Of a DNA stretch of 64,000 nucleotides, positions 1-9,117 are shown piece after piece; the first letter of the stretch is position 1, and every line of letters starts with the position of its first letter. The stretch comes from JABMMZ01 sp044341025 (GTDB taxonomy: Bacteria > Bacteroidota > Bacteroidia > NS11-12g > UBA955). The DNA is taken from positions 1-64,000 of the forward strand of contig JBIISM010000003.1 in assembly GCA_044341025.1 (NCBI GenBank). Reading direction: 5' to 3'. The translations under genes were made by a program, and so were the position numbers. The notes beneath the pieces were generated by a model, which was given only the letters and a program-made list of their open reading frames with translations, was not told the DNA's origin and ran no database searches.

Positions 1-2400
1 GTCCATCATTTTTGGTCCTTCTGTTCCGTCTAATACCGCTGTAATTGTTCCACCCAATTCTGGATTTGCAGGATCTGTAAAACGCAATCTCCACATTCTG
101 CTTGGGCTAGTAAATGAATTGGTTGTAACAAAATAGAAATCTCTTGGATTGCTTGGATCAAATGCACCATCTTCTGGTCTTAAGAAATTGGTTACACCTG
201 CAGAGTTACTTGCTGTGTTTAATGCAGCACCTGTCGTGTTTTGAACTTGACCTAAATCTACTAAAGTAAAGGTAGTGTTTGCCGCTGGGATGCTTAAACT
301 TGATTCAAGTGTTAAACCTGCTACTGCAACACCATATAATTTACCATTGCTTAATCCTGCTTTGCTGATTTCGTTTCCAGTGTTGGTTTTTGTTCCAACA
401 TAGAAGTAAACTTGACCTGGAGTTGCATCGTCTGTTCCAGCTACAATTGTTTTGTTGCCAGAAACTGGACTTGCTACTGCATTTTCCCATGAGAATTTAC
501 CTAAGTAAGGCAACTCATAAGTTGATCCAGCGTTTGCGCCCGTTGAAATGTGAGCAAAACCTCTTCCTTCACTACCAATTTCTTCACCACACATGAATAT
601 ACGCTCTTGAGTTCCTAAGCCTGTAGCTGCATTGTAGAATGCTGATACTGCTGGTAGATCTGCTGAACAAAAACGACCAAAACCTATTGGTGCCGGACTT
701 GCTGCATTGTATTTGGTGTAGCTGGTTCCGTTCCACAAATAATAATCTTTAATTAAATCTGAACCACTTACAATTGATAAGTTTGATTTGTTGATTACCC
801 ACTTAGATACAAATGCACCCGTATTACCATGTGCACGAACTGCGCCTGCTGTGCTTCCAGCTTCGTGAACCATCAACATTGTAAATGTTCCATTTCCGTT
901 GTCGTATGCACCCATACCGTCACCCAAACCAGCCATCTTATATGAACCGATTGCGTCTCCTGCAGTCAATAATGAAGTGAACGATGCACCTGGAGTTAAT
1001 GGCAATAAATATGGAGATTGTGATGAGTTTGAACCAGTGATACCTGGAACCAAAACTGTTTTAGGTGCTTTGTAATTTTTTATTTTGTTAGCGCCTTTTA
1101 AACTATAAACAAAAACGTGACCTGTGATACCTGTTGCCATCGCTATGCCATTGTCTGGAAGAGCTGCCATTTGGCCATAATCATTGTCATTGCAAATTGC
1201 GATGGTACTGTCATTGATAATTGCCAATCCTTCAGCCTTTTCTAAAATTGCAGGCCAAGAATTAGACAATAAATTCATGAATAAAGTCTTCTTAACTGGT
1301 TTGATGCTATTGTTTAATAAACCTGTAGAATCTACCAAAGCTTCTAATGTTACACCACTGTATAATCCAGAGTTAACAGAGGTAGCTCCATTGATATTAA
1401 TGCTGTAAACTTTTTTGATATCGGTTGTTCCTCTCAAAGCGGCTTCAAGAACCAAAAAGGTACTGTCATTAATTGCAGCCATATCGCCAATTTTCCAATC
1501 ACGTAAACGGATTTGGTTGGCACCTGTACCAATAATACCATCGTTCAAATAAACGATCATTTTTTGTGCGTTGGTAGCTGGATCGATTTCTAAAATTCTA
1601 TGAATTCTAGTACCCTCACCGATTGTTTTGTTAGGATATAAAATTGGACTTTGGATAATGGCGTAAATTTTACCATTTGGAGCCAAAGCAATACCTTCAA
1701 AACCTCTGTTGTTTTTGCGGTATTTAAAACATGAGTCAATTAAAACATCCTCAGGTTGAGCACCTAAAAGATTAGCATATGGCGTGTATCTTTTTAAAAC
1801 AACACCATTTGGGTTTAATTTCCAAATTGTTGGACCACCTTCTTCACATATCCAGAAGTTTCCGTCTTTATCAACAACTAAACCTTCAGCGTCAATACCC
1901 CATACATCTTTTGCAACTGTTTTGCTGTTGAAATTAGCACAGTTTAAAACTGTATCAGTTGATATAATTTCTGCTGCAGTGCTACCAAAACCAGTTGGGT
2001 TCAACAATCCAGAAGCACCAGTTCCGTTTGGACGCTTCATGGTGATGGTTTGTAAAATTTGAACTGAGTCGCCAGAAACACGCACTCTATGTATTTTTGG
2101 TACATAATTCGCGAATCCATAAATCTTGTCGTAAGTAGGACGGCAAGTAGACGGATTGGCTGATGCCGCGTCTACGTTAACGCCTCTGTCTGATATTACC
2201 CAAAACTCTTTACCGTTGGTATTAGGAATTGGATACATCCCAGAAAAACCACTTTCACGGAATTTAATTCCTTGGAAAGTGCCAATAGTTGCAGAAACCT
2301 TGTTTGAGTAGTCCTGCAATAAACTAATTTGTGCCTCGGACGCCTTGCTCGTAATTAAGAAGAGCAAGAGTCCAATCATTTTTGTTAAATTTCTTTTCAT
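1..2400 (-). CDS. Secreted phytase-like/PhoX-like protein, partial (C-terminus outside window)
   Basis: An open frame of 800 codons runs from ATG at 2400 off the left edge without a stop. The N-terminus (MKRNLTKMIGLLLFLI then TSKASEA) is a typical signal peptide, so the product is exported. Residues about 25-420 resemble the esterase-like/phytase-like beta-propeller family: FWVISDRGVN near the start, DAEGLVVDKDGNFWICEEGG, NNRGFEGIALAPNG, and a closing EGLAIINDSTIAICNDND. From about residue 440 a second region resembles the DUF839/PhoX phosphatase family: AGLGDGMGAYDNGNGTFTML, ERIFMCGEEIGSEGRG, and FLRPEDGAFDPSNPRDFYF. Both assignments come from remembered family patterns and were not searched. 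A C-terminal secretion signal (type IX type) would be expected beyond the edge but cannot be seen. The role is probably extracellular phosphoester metabolism. The N-terminal assignment is the firmer of the two. Confidence 0.7.
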   Translation of the reverse strand, partial: MKRNLTKMIGLLLFLITSKASEAQISLLQDYSNKVSATIGTFQGIKFRESGFSGMYPIPNTNGKEFWVISDRGVNVDAASANPSTCRPTYDKIYGFANYVPKIHRVRVSGDSVQILQTITMKRPNGTGASGLLNPTGFGSTAAEIISTDTVLNCANFNSKTVAKDVWGIDAEGLVVDKDGNFWICEEGGPTIWKLNPNGVVLKRYTPYANLLGAQPEDVLIDSCFKYRKNNRGFEGIALAPNGKIYAIIQSPILYPNKTIGEGTRIHRILEIDPATNAQKMIVYLNDGIIGTGANQIRLRDWKIGDMAAINDSTFLVLEAALRGTTDIKKVYSININGATSVNSGLYSGVTLEALVDSTGLLNNSIKPVKKTLFMNLLSNSWPAILEKAEGLAIINDSTIAICNDNDYGQMAALPDNGIAMATGITGHVFVYSLKGANKIKNYKAPKTVLVPGITGSNSSQSPYLLPLTPGASFTSLLTAGDAIGSYKMAGLGDGMGAYDNGNGTFTMLMVHEAGSTAGAVRAHGNTGAFVSKWVINKSNLSIVSGSDLIKDYYLWNGTSYTKYNAASPAPIGFGRFCSADLPAVSAFYNAATGLGTQERIFMCGEEIGSEGRGFAHISTGANAGSTYELPYLGKFSWENAVASPVSGNKTIVAGTDDATPGQVYFYVGTKTNTGNEISKAGLSNGKLYGVAVAGLTLESSLSIPAANTTFTLVDLGQVQNTTGAALNTASNSAGVTNFLRPEDGAFDPSNPRDFYFVTTNSFTSPSRMWRLRFTDPANPELGGTITAVLDGTEGPKMMD

Positions 2401-2730
2401 TGATGCATTGATTTTAATCTCTGCGAAATACCTCTTTTAAGGTAAAATGAAAATAACAATGGTATTATTTAAAGTTAAAAATTATTGATACAAAGTAAGA
2501 ATTCAATAACTTTAGAAAGCATTTTCACAGACCTCAATTTCTATTGTTAATTGATAAGAAATAGGCTAAATAAAACTCTATTGATTAGCCTATTATGGTT
2601 AAGTCGACATATCCCTATATGAACAAATTTTTAAATTTATGTGACAAAAAGAATACAATTAAAGTGTTTGTAAGACTCTAAATTTACATGAAATTTAATT
2701 TTAGTCATTAAAGAATTAAAGGCTAAAAGG
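2401..2730. other. AT-rich intergenic region, 330 bases
   Basis: No credible ORF. It separates the minus-strand phytase-like gene (start at 2400) from the end of the PBP gene (2731), so it should hold the promoter of the former. The only weak minus-strand -7 candidate is TTACTTTG (complement of 2491-2498). A 10-bp perfect inverted repeat (AATAGGCTAA, 2560-2569, with 2585-2594) could be a weak terminator for the upstream PBP operon, but it lacks a good T tract. Confidence 0.4.
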
Positions 2731-4974
2731 CTAGATTCCCAAATCTAAATCGCCGCCACCTCCGGATCCAAATTCCTCAACATCGCCTTCTTCTTGGTAC
2801 TGGTTGCAGTTAAATTCGGTGCTTAATTCCTGAACTGGCCGGTCTATTGGAAGTAAATCAATATCTAGCTTAGGGTCTTCTTTTGCTTTCTTAATAAAAT
2901 ACGCAAATATTGGCAAAGCTGCATGGGCACCTTGTCCCAAATTGGTTGACCTAAAACGCACTTTACGGCTATCACAACCCACCCAAGTTGCACATACTAA
3001 GTCTTTGGTAACGCCCATAAACCATCCATCACTGTTGCTTTGGGTGGTTCCTGTTTTACCTCCTATCCAACCCTCAACACCATATCTTCCCTTCAAACGC
3101 TGTGCAGTGCCTCTTTGGACAACACCTTCAAGCAATTGACACATAACATATGCCTTTTCTTCGGTCATAATTTGCTTGATGTCTGTGGTGCCGAATTCCG
3201 CTAAAATATTGCCATTTTTATCCTCAATTCGCGTTAAATAACTTGGTTCAACCCAATAGCCTTTATTTGCGAATGTTGAAAAAGCGCCCGCCATATCATA
3301 AGGTGAAATGTCTGTAACACCCAAACAAATAGATGGTACTGGATCTAATTTAGCCGAATCTATACCCATTTTCCTTACAAAGTCTATCACGTTTGCTGGC
3401 GCATTTGCACCCATGGTGTACATCAATTGGGCCACAATACAATTGGTTGAGTTGGCCAAACCTCTATACATATTCATGGTTCCACCTGAGCTGCCATCAC
3501 TGTTGTGCACTGTCCAATTTGGATATGGAGGAGGCACGTTGGGAAATTGAATACAAGGTGATAATTTATTGTCGATTGCCAAGGCATAAACAAAAGGTTT
3601 GAAAGTTGAACCAACTTGCCTTCCAGCACTTTTATTGACATGGTCGTACTGAAAATAGTGGTGGTTTATACCTCCTACCCATGCTTTCACTTGTCCAGTA
3701 CTTGGCTGAATGGCTATAAACCCTGTGTGTAGGAACTTCTTCATATACTTAACAGAATCTAATGGGCTCATACTGGTATCTCTATCGCCGTTCCAAGAAA
3801 ATACTGTCATCTTGGTTTTGGATCTACACACCTTCATGATTTTTGCGGTGTCGCCATCGTACATTTGTTTTAAAGCATAATATCTGGGTGTTTTCTTTAA
3901 CTCGGCAAGAGGGTAATTGGACAAAACTTTCCAATTTTCGTCCCTCCATGGTTCTTTATTTGCCCAAGATTTATCAAATTCACCCTGTAAATCTTTTAAG
4001 TGTTTAAAAGCAGCCTCCTCAGCGTATTGCTGTAATTTTGAATTGATGGTGGTATAAATTTTCAAACCATCTTTATAAAGGTTGTAATTTTCACCATTTG
4101 GCTTTTTATGTTCTTTGCACCATTTAGTTAAATCGCGTTTTAACCATTCTCTAAAATACACAGCAAGACCTTCATTATGATCCTCATATTGATAATCCAA
4201 TACAATTGGCAAGGCTTTCAAGCGCTCATAATCTTCGTTTGTTAATTTTTTATTTCTTAACATTTGACCCAAAACAATATTTCGTCTTGCGGTTGAATTG
4301 TTGGGATTCCGTTTCGGATTATAAACGGTAATTGCCTTTAAAACACCAACCAGAACGGCGCATTCTTGGGTCTTCAAATCAATAGGCTGTTTGTTGAAGA
4401 ATTCTTTAGCAGCCGATTTAATTCCGTATGAATTTCCAGAAAACTGTACGGTGTTTAAATACATGGTTGCGATTTCCTCTTTGGTATACCTTCTCTCCAA
4501 TCGAACCGCAATAACCCACTCTTTTAATTTTTGAGTTAAACGGATGACAATATTGGGACGCTTTCCATCATCATAGTGAAATAAGTTTTTAGCCAATTGC
4601 TGCGTTATTGTGCTTGCACCTCCTGATGCACCAAGTCTAACGACGGCACCAAGTAAGCGTTTTACATCAATACCAGAATGTTCGTAAAACCGCTCATCTT
4701 CGGTTGAAATCAAAGCATCAAACATATCCGTTGGAATGTCATTATACCCTAAATAAGACCGTTTTTGTATGAAGTATTGACCAATCATCACACCATCCTC
4801 ACTATACAATTCGCTGGCCAATGCGCTCTTTGGATTCTCTAACTCTTCAATATCGGGCATTGAACCAAGCACACCGAAGTTAACCAAAATAAAGAATACA
4901 GGAACAAACAAAAGGGTGTATAGGAATATCTTCCAAAACTTTTGATTGCTGTTACTAACCGCATTTTTGTTCAT
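2731..4974 (-). CDS. Class A penicillin-binding protein (PBP1A-type transglycosylase/transpeptidase)
   Basis: Bifunctional peptidoglycan synthase: it polymerises lipid II (GT51) and crosslinks stem peptides. The 747 residues have the class A layout. A cytoplasmic stub and one membrane anchor (about 14-37) are followed by a GT51 domain with EDERFYEHSG (catalytic Glu about 92) and GGASTITQQLAKN (118-130). The penicillin-binding domain has all three active-site motifs: STFK (Ser456, Lys459), STN (509-511) and KTG (640-642). The C-terminus is an acidic, glycine-rich tail. The gene lies 9 nt downstream of the PorW/SprE-like gene and is presumably co-transcribed with it. Length and motifs are normal; nothing suggests loss of either activity. 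Confidence 0.95.
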   Translation of the reverse strand: MNKNAVSNSNQKFWKIFLYTLLFVPVFFILVNFGVLGSMPDIEELENPKSALASELYSEDGVMIGQYFIQKRSYLGYNDIPTDMFDALISTEDERFYEHSGIDVKRLLGAVVRLGASGGASTITQQLAKNLFHYDDGKRPNIVIRLTQKLKEWVIAVRLERRYTKEEIATMYLNTVQFSGNSYGIKSAAKEFFNKQPIDLKTQECAVLVGVLKAITVYNPKRNPNNSTARRNIVLGQMLRNKKLTNEDYERLKALPIVLDYQYEDHNEGLAVYFREWLKRDLTKWCKEHKKPNGENYNLYKDGLKIYTTINSKLQQYAEEAAFKHLKDLQGEFDKSWANKEPWRDENWKVLSNYPLAELKKTPRYYALKQMYDGDTAKIMKVCRSKTKMTVFSWNGDRDTSMSPLDSVKYMKKFLHTGFIAIQPSTGQVKAWVGGINHHYFQYDHVNKSAGRQVGSTFKPFVYALAIDNKLSPCIQFPNVPPPYPNWTVHNSDGSSGGTMNMYRGLANSTNCIVAQLMYTMGANAPANVIDFVRKMGIDSAKLDPVPSICLGVTDISPYDMAGAFSTFANKGYWVEPSYLTRIEDKNGNILAEFGTTDIKQIMTEEKAYVMCQLLEGVVQRGTAQRLKGRYGVEGWIGGKTGTTQSNSDGWFMGVTKDLVCATWVGCDSRKVRFRSTNLGQGAHAALPIFAYFIKKAKEDPKLDIDLLPIDRPVQELSTEFNCNQYQEEGDVEEFGSGGGGDLDLGI

Positions 4975-4983
4975 ATTATTTAT

Positions 4984-7533
4984 CTAAAAAGTATAGTTTG
5001 TTTTGAAGAACGATTCATAATCACTAATTAATTTCTCAGTAATTAAAATGGTAAAGTTTTCCTTGCTAATAAGGTATTGTAAAGAGGCATCAGTAATTTT
5101 TAAATCACTAAAAAAGTTGGTGTTCGAACGCATCTGAGTTAAATAATTTTTAGCAAGATCCATTCCTTTGAAATTATTGACGATTAAGATTTGATATTGA
5201 TCAGCCAATAAAGAAGTGGTAACCTTTAGGCCCTCATTGGCAAAGAATGATTTGTTGTAATTTAAAAATGCAATTTTCAGCGGTGTCATGTCGGTATTTT
5301 TGGGTACCAAAAGCATATAAAACTGATCAGAGCTAGGGTTGTAGATATATTTTCCGCTGCTCTTTTGAACAACAATTTCGCCACTCTTGATCTTCAACAA
5401 TTCTATGGTTTGGATTGCTTGATTGGCTATGGATGTATTTGGATAATTATCTGCAATTGCTTGCAATTTAACTTGAAAAGGTTTGAACTGTCCTTGCTCG
5501 CCCAATATCAAAGCTTCAATATAATCAAAATTCACCTGCAAAGGATTACCGGGAAATTTCAAGTCATTTTCAGCCTTGAACTTCATTGCTTCTTCATACT
5601 TTTTTGATTTAAAAGCTGTATAGGCTTTTGAATATAAAATTTCAATGACATCATCTGCCGCAATTACTTCTGTTGTGCTGTCAATTTGATCTTGGTTTAA
5701 AAGAACACTTAAAAAATTAGACTTAGGATCTTGTTTGCGGATCAATTCAATGAAATAATTAGCGCGCTCCATATTCTTTTGATCTTGAGCAATTCGTGCC
5801 AATAAATACCAAGCATTAATTTGAAATTTATTGTCTGGGTATTTGGCATTTAGCTCCTCCAACATTTTTTTTGCCTTGTCGTATTCCTTCAAATCTTGGT
5901 AATAGACATTCGCGCCTAAAAAATAGGATTCAGCTAAATCATCTTTCATTTGTTGTTTTTCCAACTTGGTAAAAGGCAGGTTCTCGTAATACTTTTTGCG
6001 TTCATTCGGCGCCTTCTCCATCGCAGCTTTTTTCAATTCACTTCCAAGGTCATTGCTCTTTTGCTCATTGTCAATTTTCTTCCAAAGTTCAGATTTGTTG
6101 CTACTCACTGCCCAAAAATCCATTAACTCACGTGCGCCCCAAATTCTTTGAAAATCTTGAAGCCCCTTGGTGCGTGAGGACATGTTGTAAAATGGGAAAT
6201 TGGTGCTAGTTACCAAACCATTTGAATTGTCAATACTGTTTAATTGGTTCTTTTTATTTTCTTGGTTAAATTTCTCCTGCTCAGCCTTTTCCTTTTCCTG
6301 TTTAATGAGTTTATCAATGATTTTCTCACGCAATTTTTCGTTGTCTGCCAAACGCAACAAACTGTCTTTTTCTTTGATATTAACCAAATGTTTAATCAAC
6401 TCATTTAAGACCAAATTCTTGTCTTGTATCTTTTTATAATCCGGATGAGTGGGGTCTATCGTTCTTGCAGCACTGTCATAGAATACCTGAGCGTTTTCAT
6501 AATCTTGCTTCTTAAAATAAATATCGGCAAGCGCCAGATAGGCATTGCTTTTTATACCCATATCTGTTCCATTAGAACGCAGACAATTGGTGTATTCGAC
6601 AGCCGCAGCAGCTTCACTTTTATCGGCCAATTCAAGATTGCCCAATTCGAAATAAATCTGATCGAAATACTCTAAGTTTTTATCATCACGAAGCATCTCT
6701 CTTAACACCAATTTGGCATTTTTTACTTCGCCTCGGTTTTTGATGTTAATGGCCTTAGCCATATTTAACTTTGCATTAAAAGCAAATTGGTAAGGCGGAT
6801 TAAGTTTGATTACTTTCTTGTAGCGAACACCCGCTTGAACATTGTTCTTATTTAATGCATACAGCTGAGCCAATACAAAATTGTAACGCACTTTTTGGAT
6901 TTTGTGCTTTACTTTCGGAATGGCAGCTTCAAGCAATTTAATCGCGTTGGGGTATTTCTTCTGCTTAATATTTACTGCAGCACCAGCAATATCCAATTGG
7001 GTTTTCAAAACCAAAGGGAAATCTTTTTTTGAAAGTAATTTTGTATAAAGTGCTTCTGCATCATCAAATTTCCCCATTAAAATATAGGTGGTAATTAAAT
7101 TAATCTCTGCTTGAGCTGCTGGTATGCTTGATTTAAATGAACCTGCTACATATTCGTATACTTCCACAGCAGTGTAAAAATCTCCCTTAAACAATTGAGC
7201 ATCTCCCATCAATAGATAAGCATCATCAACCCATTTCCCCTTTCCGTGTTTTTCAATGATGTGAGAGCATTTTTTTATGACCTCATCCATTTTAGATGCA
7301 TTTCCTTTTAAAGACGCTTGATCGAGCATAGGATATAAAGACAAAACATCCTTATAATTGTCTTTAAACCCAACAACGGTTTCTTCTCTGGTGTTCGACA
7401 CCAATAGATTAGCGTTGTAAAAATAATTGTAATGCGACACAGAGCTGTGCCATTGTTTTGAAAACCATGACTGTGCATTTGCTTGAACCGTGAGGAAAAC
7501 GCAAAGAAGATATCTATATTTTAATTTGAACAA
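4984..7533 (-). CDS. sprE: PorW/SprE-type TPR protein, probable type IX secretion component
   Basis: An 849-residue exported protein with a short signal peptide ending near ANA-QS. The start of the mature part (HSSVSHYNYFYNANLLVSNT, then a YKDNYKDVLSLYP-type stretch) matches the pattern I associate with SprE of Flavobacterium and PorW of Porphyromonas, periplasmic proteins that support type IX secretion and gliding. Most of the rest is tetratricopeptide-like helical repeats (DDAYLLMGDAQLFKGDFYTA; SNAYLALADIYFKKQDYENA), with a charged Lys/Glu stretch near residues 390-430. Family members are normally lipoproteins. Here I see no proper lipobox, since the only N-terminal Cys (residue 11) lies inside the signal hydrophobic core. 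A generic TPR protein is the alternative. It is first gene of the minus-strand operon with the PBP. Confidence 0.68.
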   Translation of the reverse strand: MFKLKYRYLLCVFLTVQANAQSWFSKQWHSSVSHYNYFYNANLLVSNTREETVVGFKDNYKDVLSLYPMLDQASLKGNASKMDEVIKKCSHIIEKHGKGKWVDDAYLLMGDAQLFKGDFYTAVEVYEYVAGSFKSSIPAAQAEINLITTYILMGKFDDAEALYTKLLSKKDFPLVLKTQLDIAGAAVNIKQKKYPNAIKLLEAAIPKVKHKIQKVRYNFVLAQLYALNKNNVQAGVRYKKVIKLNPPYQFAFNAKLNMAKAINIKNRGEVKNAKLVLREMLRDDKNLEYFDQIYFELGNLELADKSEAAAAVEYTNCLRSNGTDMGIKSNAYLALADIYFKKQDYENAQVFYDSAARTIDPTHPDYKKIQDKNLVLNELIKHLVNIKEKDSLLRLADNEKLREKIIDKLIKQEKEKAEQEKFNQENKKNQLNSIDNSNGLVTSTNFPFYNMSSRTKGLQDFQRIWGARELMDFWAVSSNKSELWKKIDNEQKSNDLGSELKKAAMEKAPNERKKYYENLPFTKLEKQQMKDDLAESYFLGANVYYQDLKEYDKAKKMLEELNAKYPDNKFQINAWYLLARIAQDQKNMERANYFIELIRKQDPKSNFLSVLLNQDQIDSTTEVIAADDVIEILYSKAYTAFKSKKYEEAMKFKAENDLKFPGNPLQVNFDYIEALILGEQGQFKPFQVKLQAIADNYPNTSIANQAIQTIELLKIKSGEIVVQKSSGKYIYNPSSDQFYMLLVPKNTDMTPLKIAFLNYNKSFFANEGLKVTTSLLADQYQILIVNNFKGMDLAKNYLTQMRSNTNFFSDLKITDASLQYLISKENFTILITEKLISDYESFFKTNYTF

Positions 7534-7571
7534 TTTTTATTCTTTAACAAAACCTATTAACTTTGAAAACG

Positions 7572-7579
7572 CAAATTTA
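7572..7579 (-). promoter_or_regulatory. Candidate -7 element (TAAATTTG) for the sprE-PBP operon
   Basis: On the minus strand TAAATTTG followed by C fits the Bacteroidota -7 consensus TAnnTTTG. It lies 38 nt upstream of the sprE-like ATG in the 69-nt divergent gap with the M23 gene. No clear -33 TTTG is visible. Confidence 0.45.
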
Positions 7580-7602
7580 TTATTTGCCGAGCATTTTTTT
7601 AC

Positions 7603-8511
7603 ATGGATAAGAAACAAAACAGGAGAAAATTATTAAAAAAACTTAGTAACCGATATAGGCTTCTGATAATAAATGAAACAAATCTACAGGAAAAGACTTC
7701 ACTTAGCCTTACTCCTTTTAACGTTTTGCTTATTGGTTCTGCCGGTTTACTATTGTTTTCACTCATCAGTTGGGGTATTTTTACCCTTTTCCCTGGTGTG
7801 AAAGATTATGCACCTGGATACAGTCAAACTTTTGACGGTAAAATGAAAAATGAAGTTCTAAAAAAAATAAGTAAATTGGAAAATGAGTTGGGTATGGCTC
7901 AAAAAAGAGAATTGGCCATGAAACAAATCATTAGTGGCGAGGAGATTACAGCTTATGACATTCCATACAAGGCTGATAAAAGCAGAGATGTTGAACTAAG
8001 CATCAACGAAACCAAAGCGGATGGCGAACGCGTTAAGAATGCGAACGACAAAATTGAACAAGCAAAAGCAAAAGAAACAGATGAGAGTAGACCAATTTCA
8101 AATATTGGCATATCTGACGCTGGTTTAGAACAAGATTTATTGGGAAATGAATTTTTATTTTTCACACCCCTAAAAGGAAATATTGGGAACGGGTTTAATG
8201 CCCGCCACCCATGCGTTGACATAGTTCCATCTCTTGATGAGACTGTAAAATCAACTATGGACGGCACGGTTGTATTTAGTTCTTGGACCCCTGAATATGG
8301 TTTTACTATTTCCGTTCTTCATCAAAACAATTGGTTGTCCGTTTATAAATTCAATGCTGCAGTTTACAAAGAACCAGGTTCATTTGTGCGTTCTGGAGAA
8401 GTTATTGGCATAACGGGCTATACCGACAAAGCCAATCCCAAAAAACAACTTCGATTTGAACTTTGGCACAATGGAATTGCAGTTGACCCACTAAATTACA
8501 TAGTTTTTTAA
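7603..8511 (+). CDS. M23/LytM-family protein, membrane-anchored, probably catalytically inactive
   Basis: 302 residues: a basic cytoplasmic tail, one membrane segment (about 38-62), a coiled-coil-like charged region (80-165), and a C-terminal LytM/M23 fold (about 185-302). In active M23 endopeptidases zinc is held by HxxxD plus the second His of an HxH motif, with another catalytic His in a YxH motif. Here H202 and D206 are kept, but the YxH position reads YKF (248-250) and HLHFE reads QLRFE (282-286), so both Zn/catalytic histidines of the HxH are gone. By analogy with EnvC/NlpD-type degenerate LytM factors it may regulate or scaffold rather than cut; that is inference. It lies 40 nt upstream of a bactofilin gene, a common pairing, and is divergent from the PBP operon. 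Confidence 0.85.
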   Translation: MDKKQNRRKLLKKLSNRYRLLIINETNLQEKTSLSLTPFNVLLIGSAGLLLFSLISWGIFTLFPGVKDYAPGYSQTFDGKMKNEVLKKISKLENELGMAQKRELAMKQIISGEEITAYDIPYKADKSRDVELSINETKADGERVKNANDKIEQAKAKETDESRPISNIGISDAGLEQDLLGNEFLFFTPLKGNIGNGFNARHPCVDIVPSLDETVKSTMDGTVVFSSWTPEYGFTISVLHQNNWLSVYKFNAAVYKEPGSFVRSGEVIGITGYTDKANPKKQLRFELWHNGIAVDPLNYIVF

Positions 8512-8551
8512 TAATATTGCACTCAAATAGATTTTTAATAATTTTATACCC

Positions 8552-8923
8552 ATGTTGAATAAAAATACCAAAAACGACTCCTCACAAAATTCAGCCCTTA
8601 ATATGATTGGCCTTGGAACACTTTTAAAAGGCGATTTGAGCTCTGAAGGCGATTTGAGAATTGATGGTAAAATTGAAGGAAACGTCCTTTCAAAATCAAA
8701 AATTGCAATGGGGGCTTCTGCAGGTATCGCAGGAAACGTAAATGCTCGAAGTGCTGATATTTCAGGCCGTATTGATGGAGACCTAAGCGTTATTGAAACT
8801 TTATTTTTACGCTCTTCTGCAAAAATAAATGGCAATATTACCACCTCTAAGTTGGTGGTTGAAAGTGGTGCAGAATTCAACGGAACCTGCCATATGGTCA
8901 GCTCATCAGAAACCAAAGCTTGA
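8552..8923 (+). CDS. Bactofilin-type polymer-forming cytoskeletal protein
   Basis: 123 residues. The middle (about 20-110) is a run of short beta-helix turns with the bactofilin signature: GTLLKGDLSSEGDLRIDGKI, then repeated G-I/N-V turns such as GRIDGDL and INGNITTSKL, ending in GAEFNGTC. Bactofilins polymerise without nucleotide and recruit wall enzymes; several are encoded next to M23 proteins (for example the Helicobacter CcmA/Csd system), as here. The short, polar N- and C-terminal tails without a membrane segment are typical. The stop overlaps the TTG start of the next gene by 4 nt, linking it to the ATP synthase operon. Confidence 0.92.
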   Translation: MLNKNTKNDSSQNSALNMIGLGTLLKGDLSSEGDLRIDGKIEGNVLSKSKIAMGASAGIAGNVNARSADISGRIDGDLSVIETLFLRSSAKINGNITTSKLVVESGAEFNGTCHMVSSSETKA

Positions 8924-9117
8924 ACAAAAAAAAACCATTAGCCGATTACGCAAAATATTCTGCATTAGGTCTACAAATGGCCGCTTTTATAGTTATTTGT
9001 ACCTTTGCTGGTAAATATATAGATTCATTTAAGTTGCTTCAAATACCCCTTTTTACAATCATTGGACTAATTTTTGGCGTATTTGGCTCCATGTACTATA
9101 TGATAAAAAAACTATAA
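8920..9117 (+). CDS. AtpZ/AtpI-family small membrane protein
   Basis: 65 residues with two membrane hairpin helices (about 12-30 and 40-60) and the family pattern YAKYSALGLQMAAFI...GKYIDS near the N-terminus. AtpZ-type proteins sit at the head of F-type ATP synthase operons and are implicated in assembly of the c-ring or in ion (Mg/Ca) supply; the exact role here is inferred from position. The start is TTG at 8920, overlapping the bactofilin stop in a TTGA arrangement, which suggests translational coupling. The stop overlaps the next ATG by one base (TAATG). Confidence 0.85.
   Translation: MNKKKPLADYAKYSALGLQMAAFIVICTFAGKYIDSFKLLQIPLFTIIGLIFGVFGSMYYMIKKL

Noticed and set aside
2560..2594. 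Rho-independent terminator after the PBP gene
   Set aside because: The stem is AT-rich with a 15-nt loop and no adequate T tract; kept only as a weak note in the intergenic entry.
8491..8916. 141-codon minus-strand frame opposite the bactofilin gene
   Set aside because: Shadow of the bactofilin frame; its repetitive content mirrors the beta-helix repeats.
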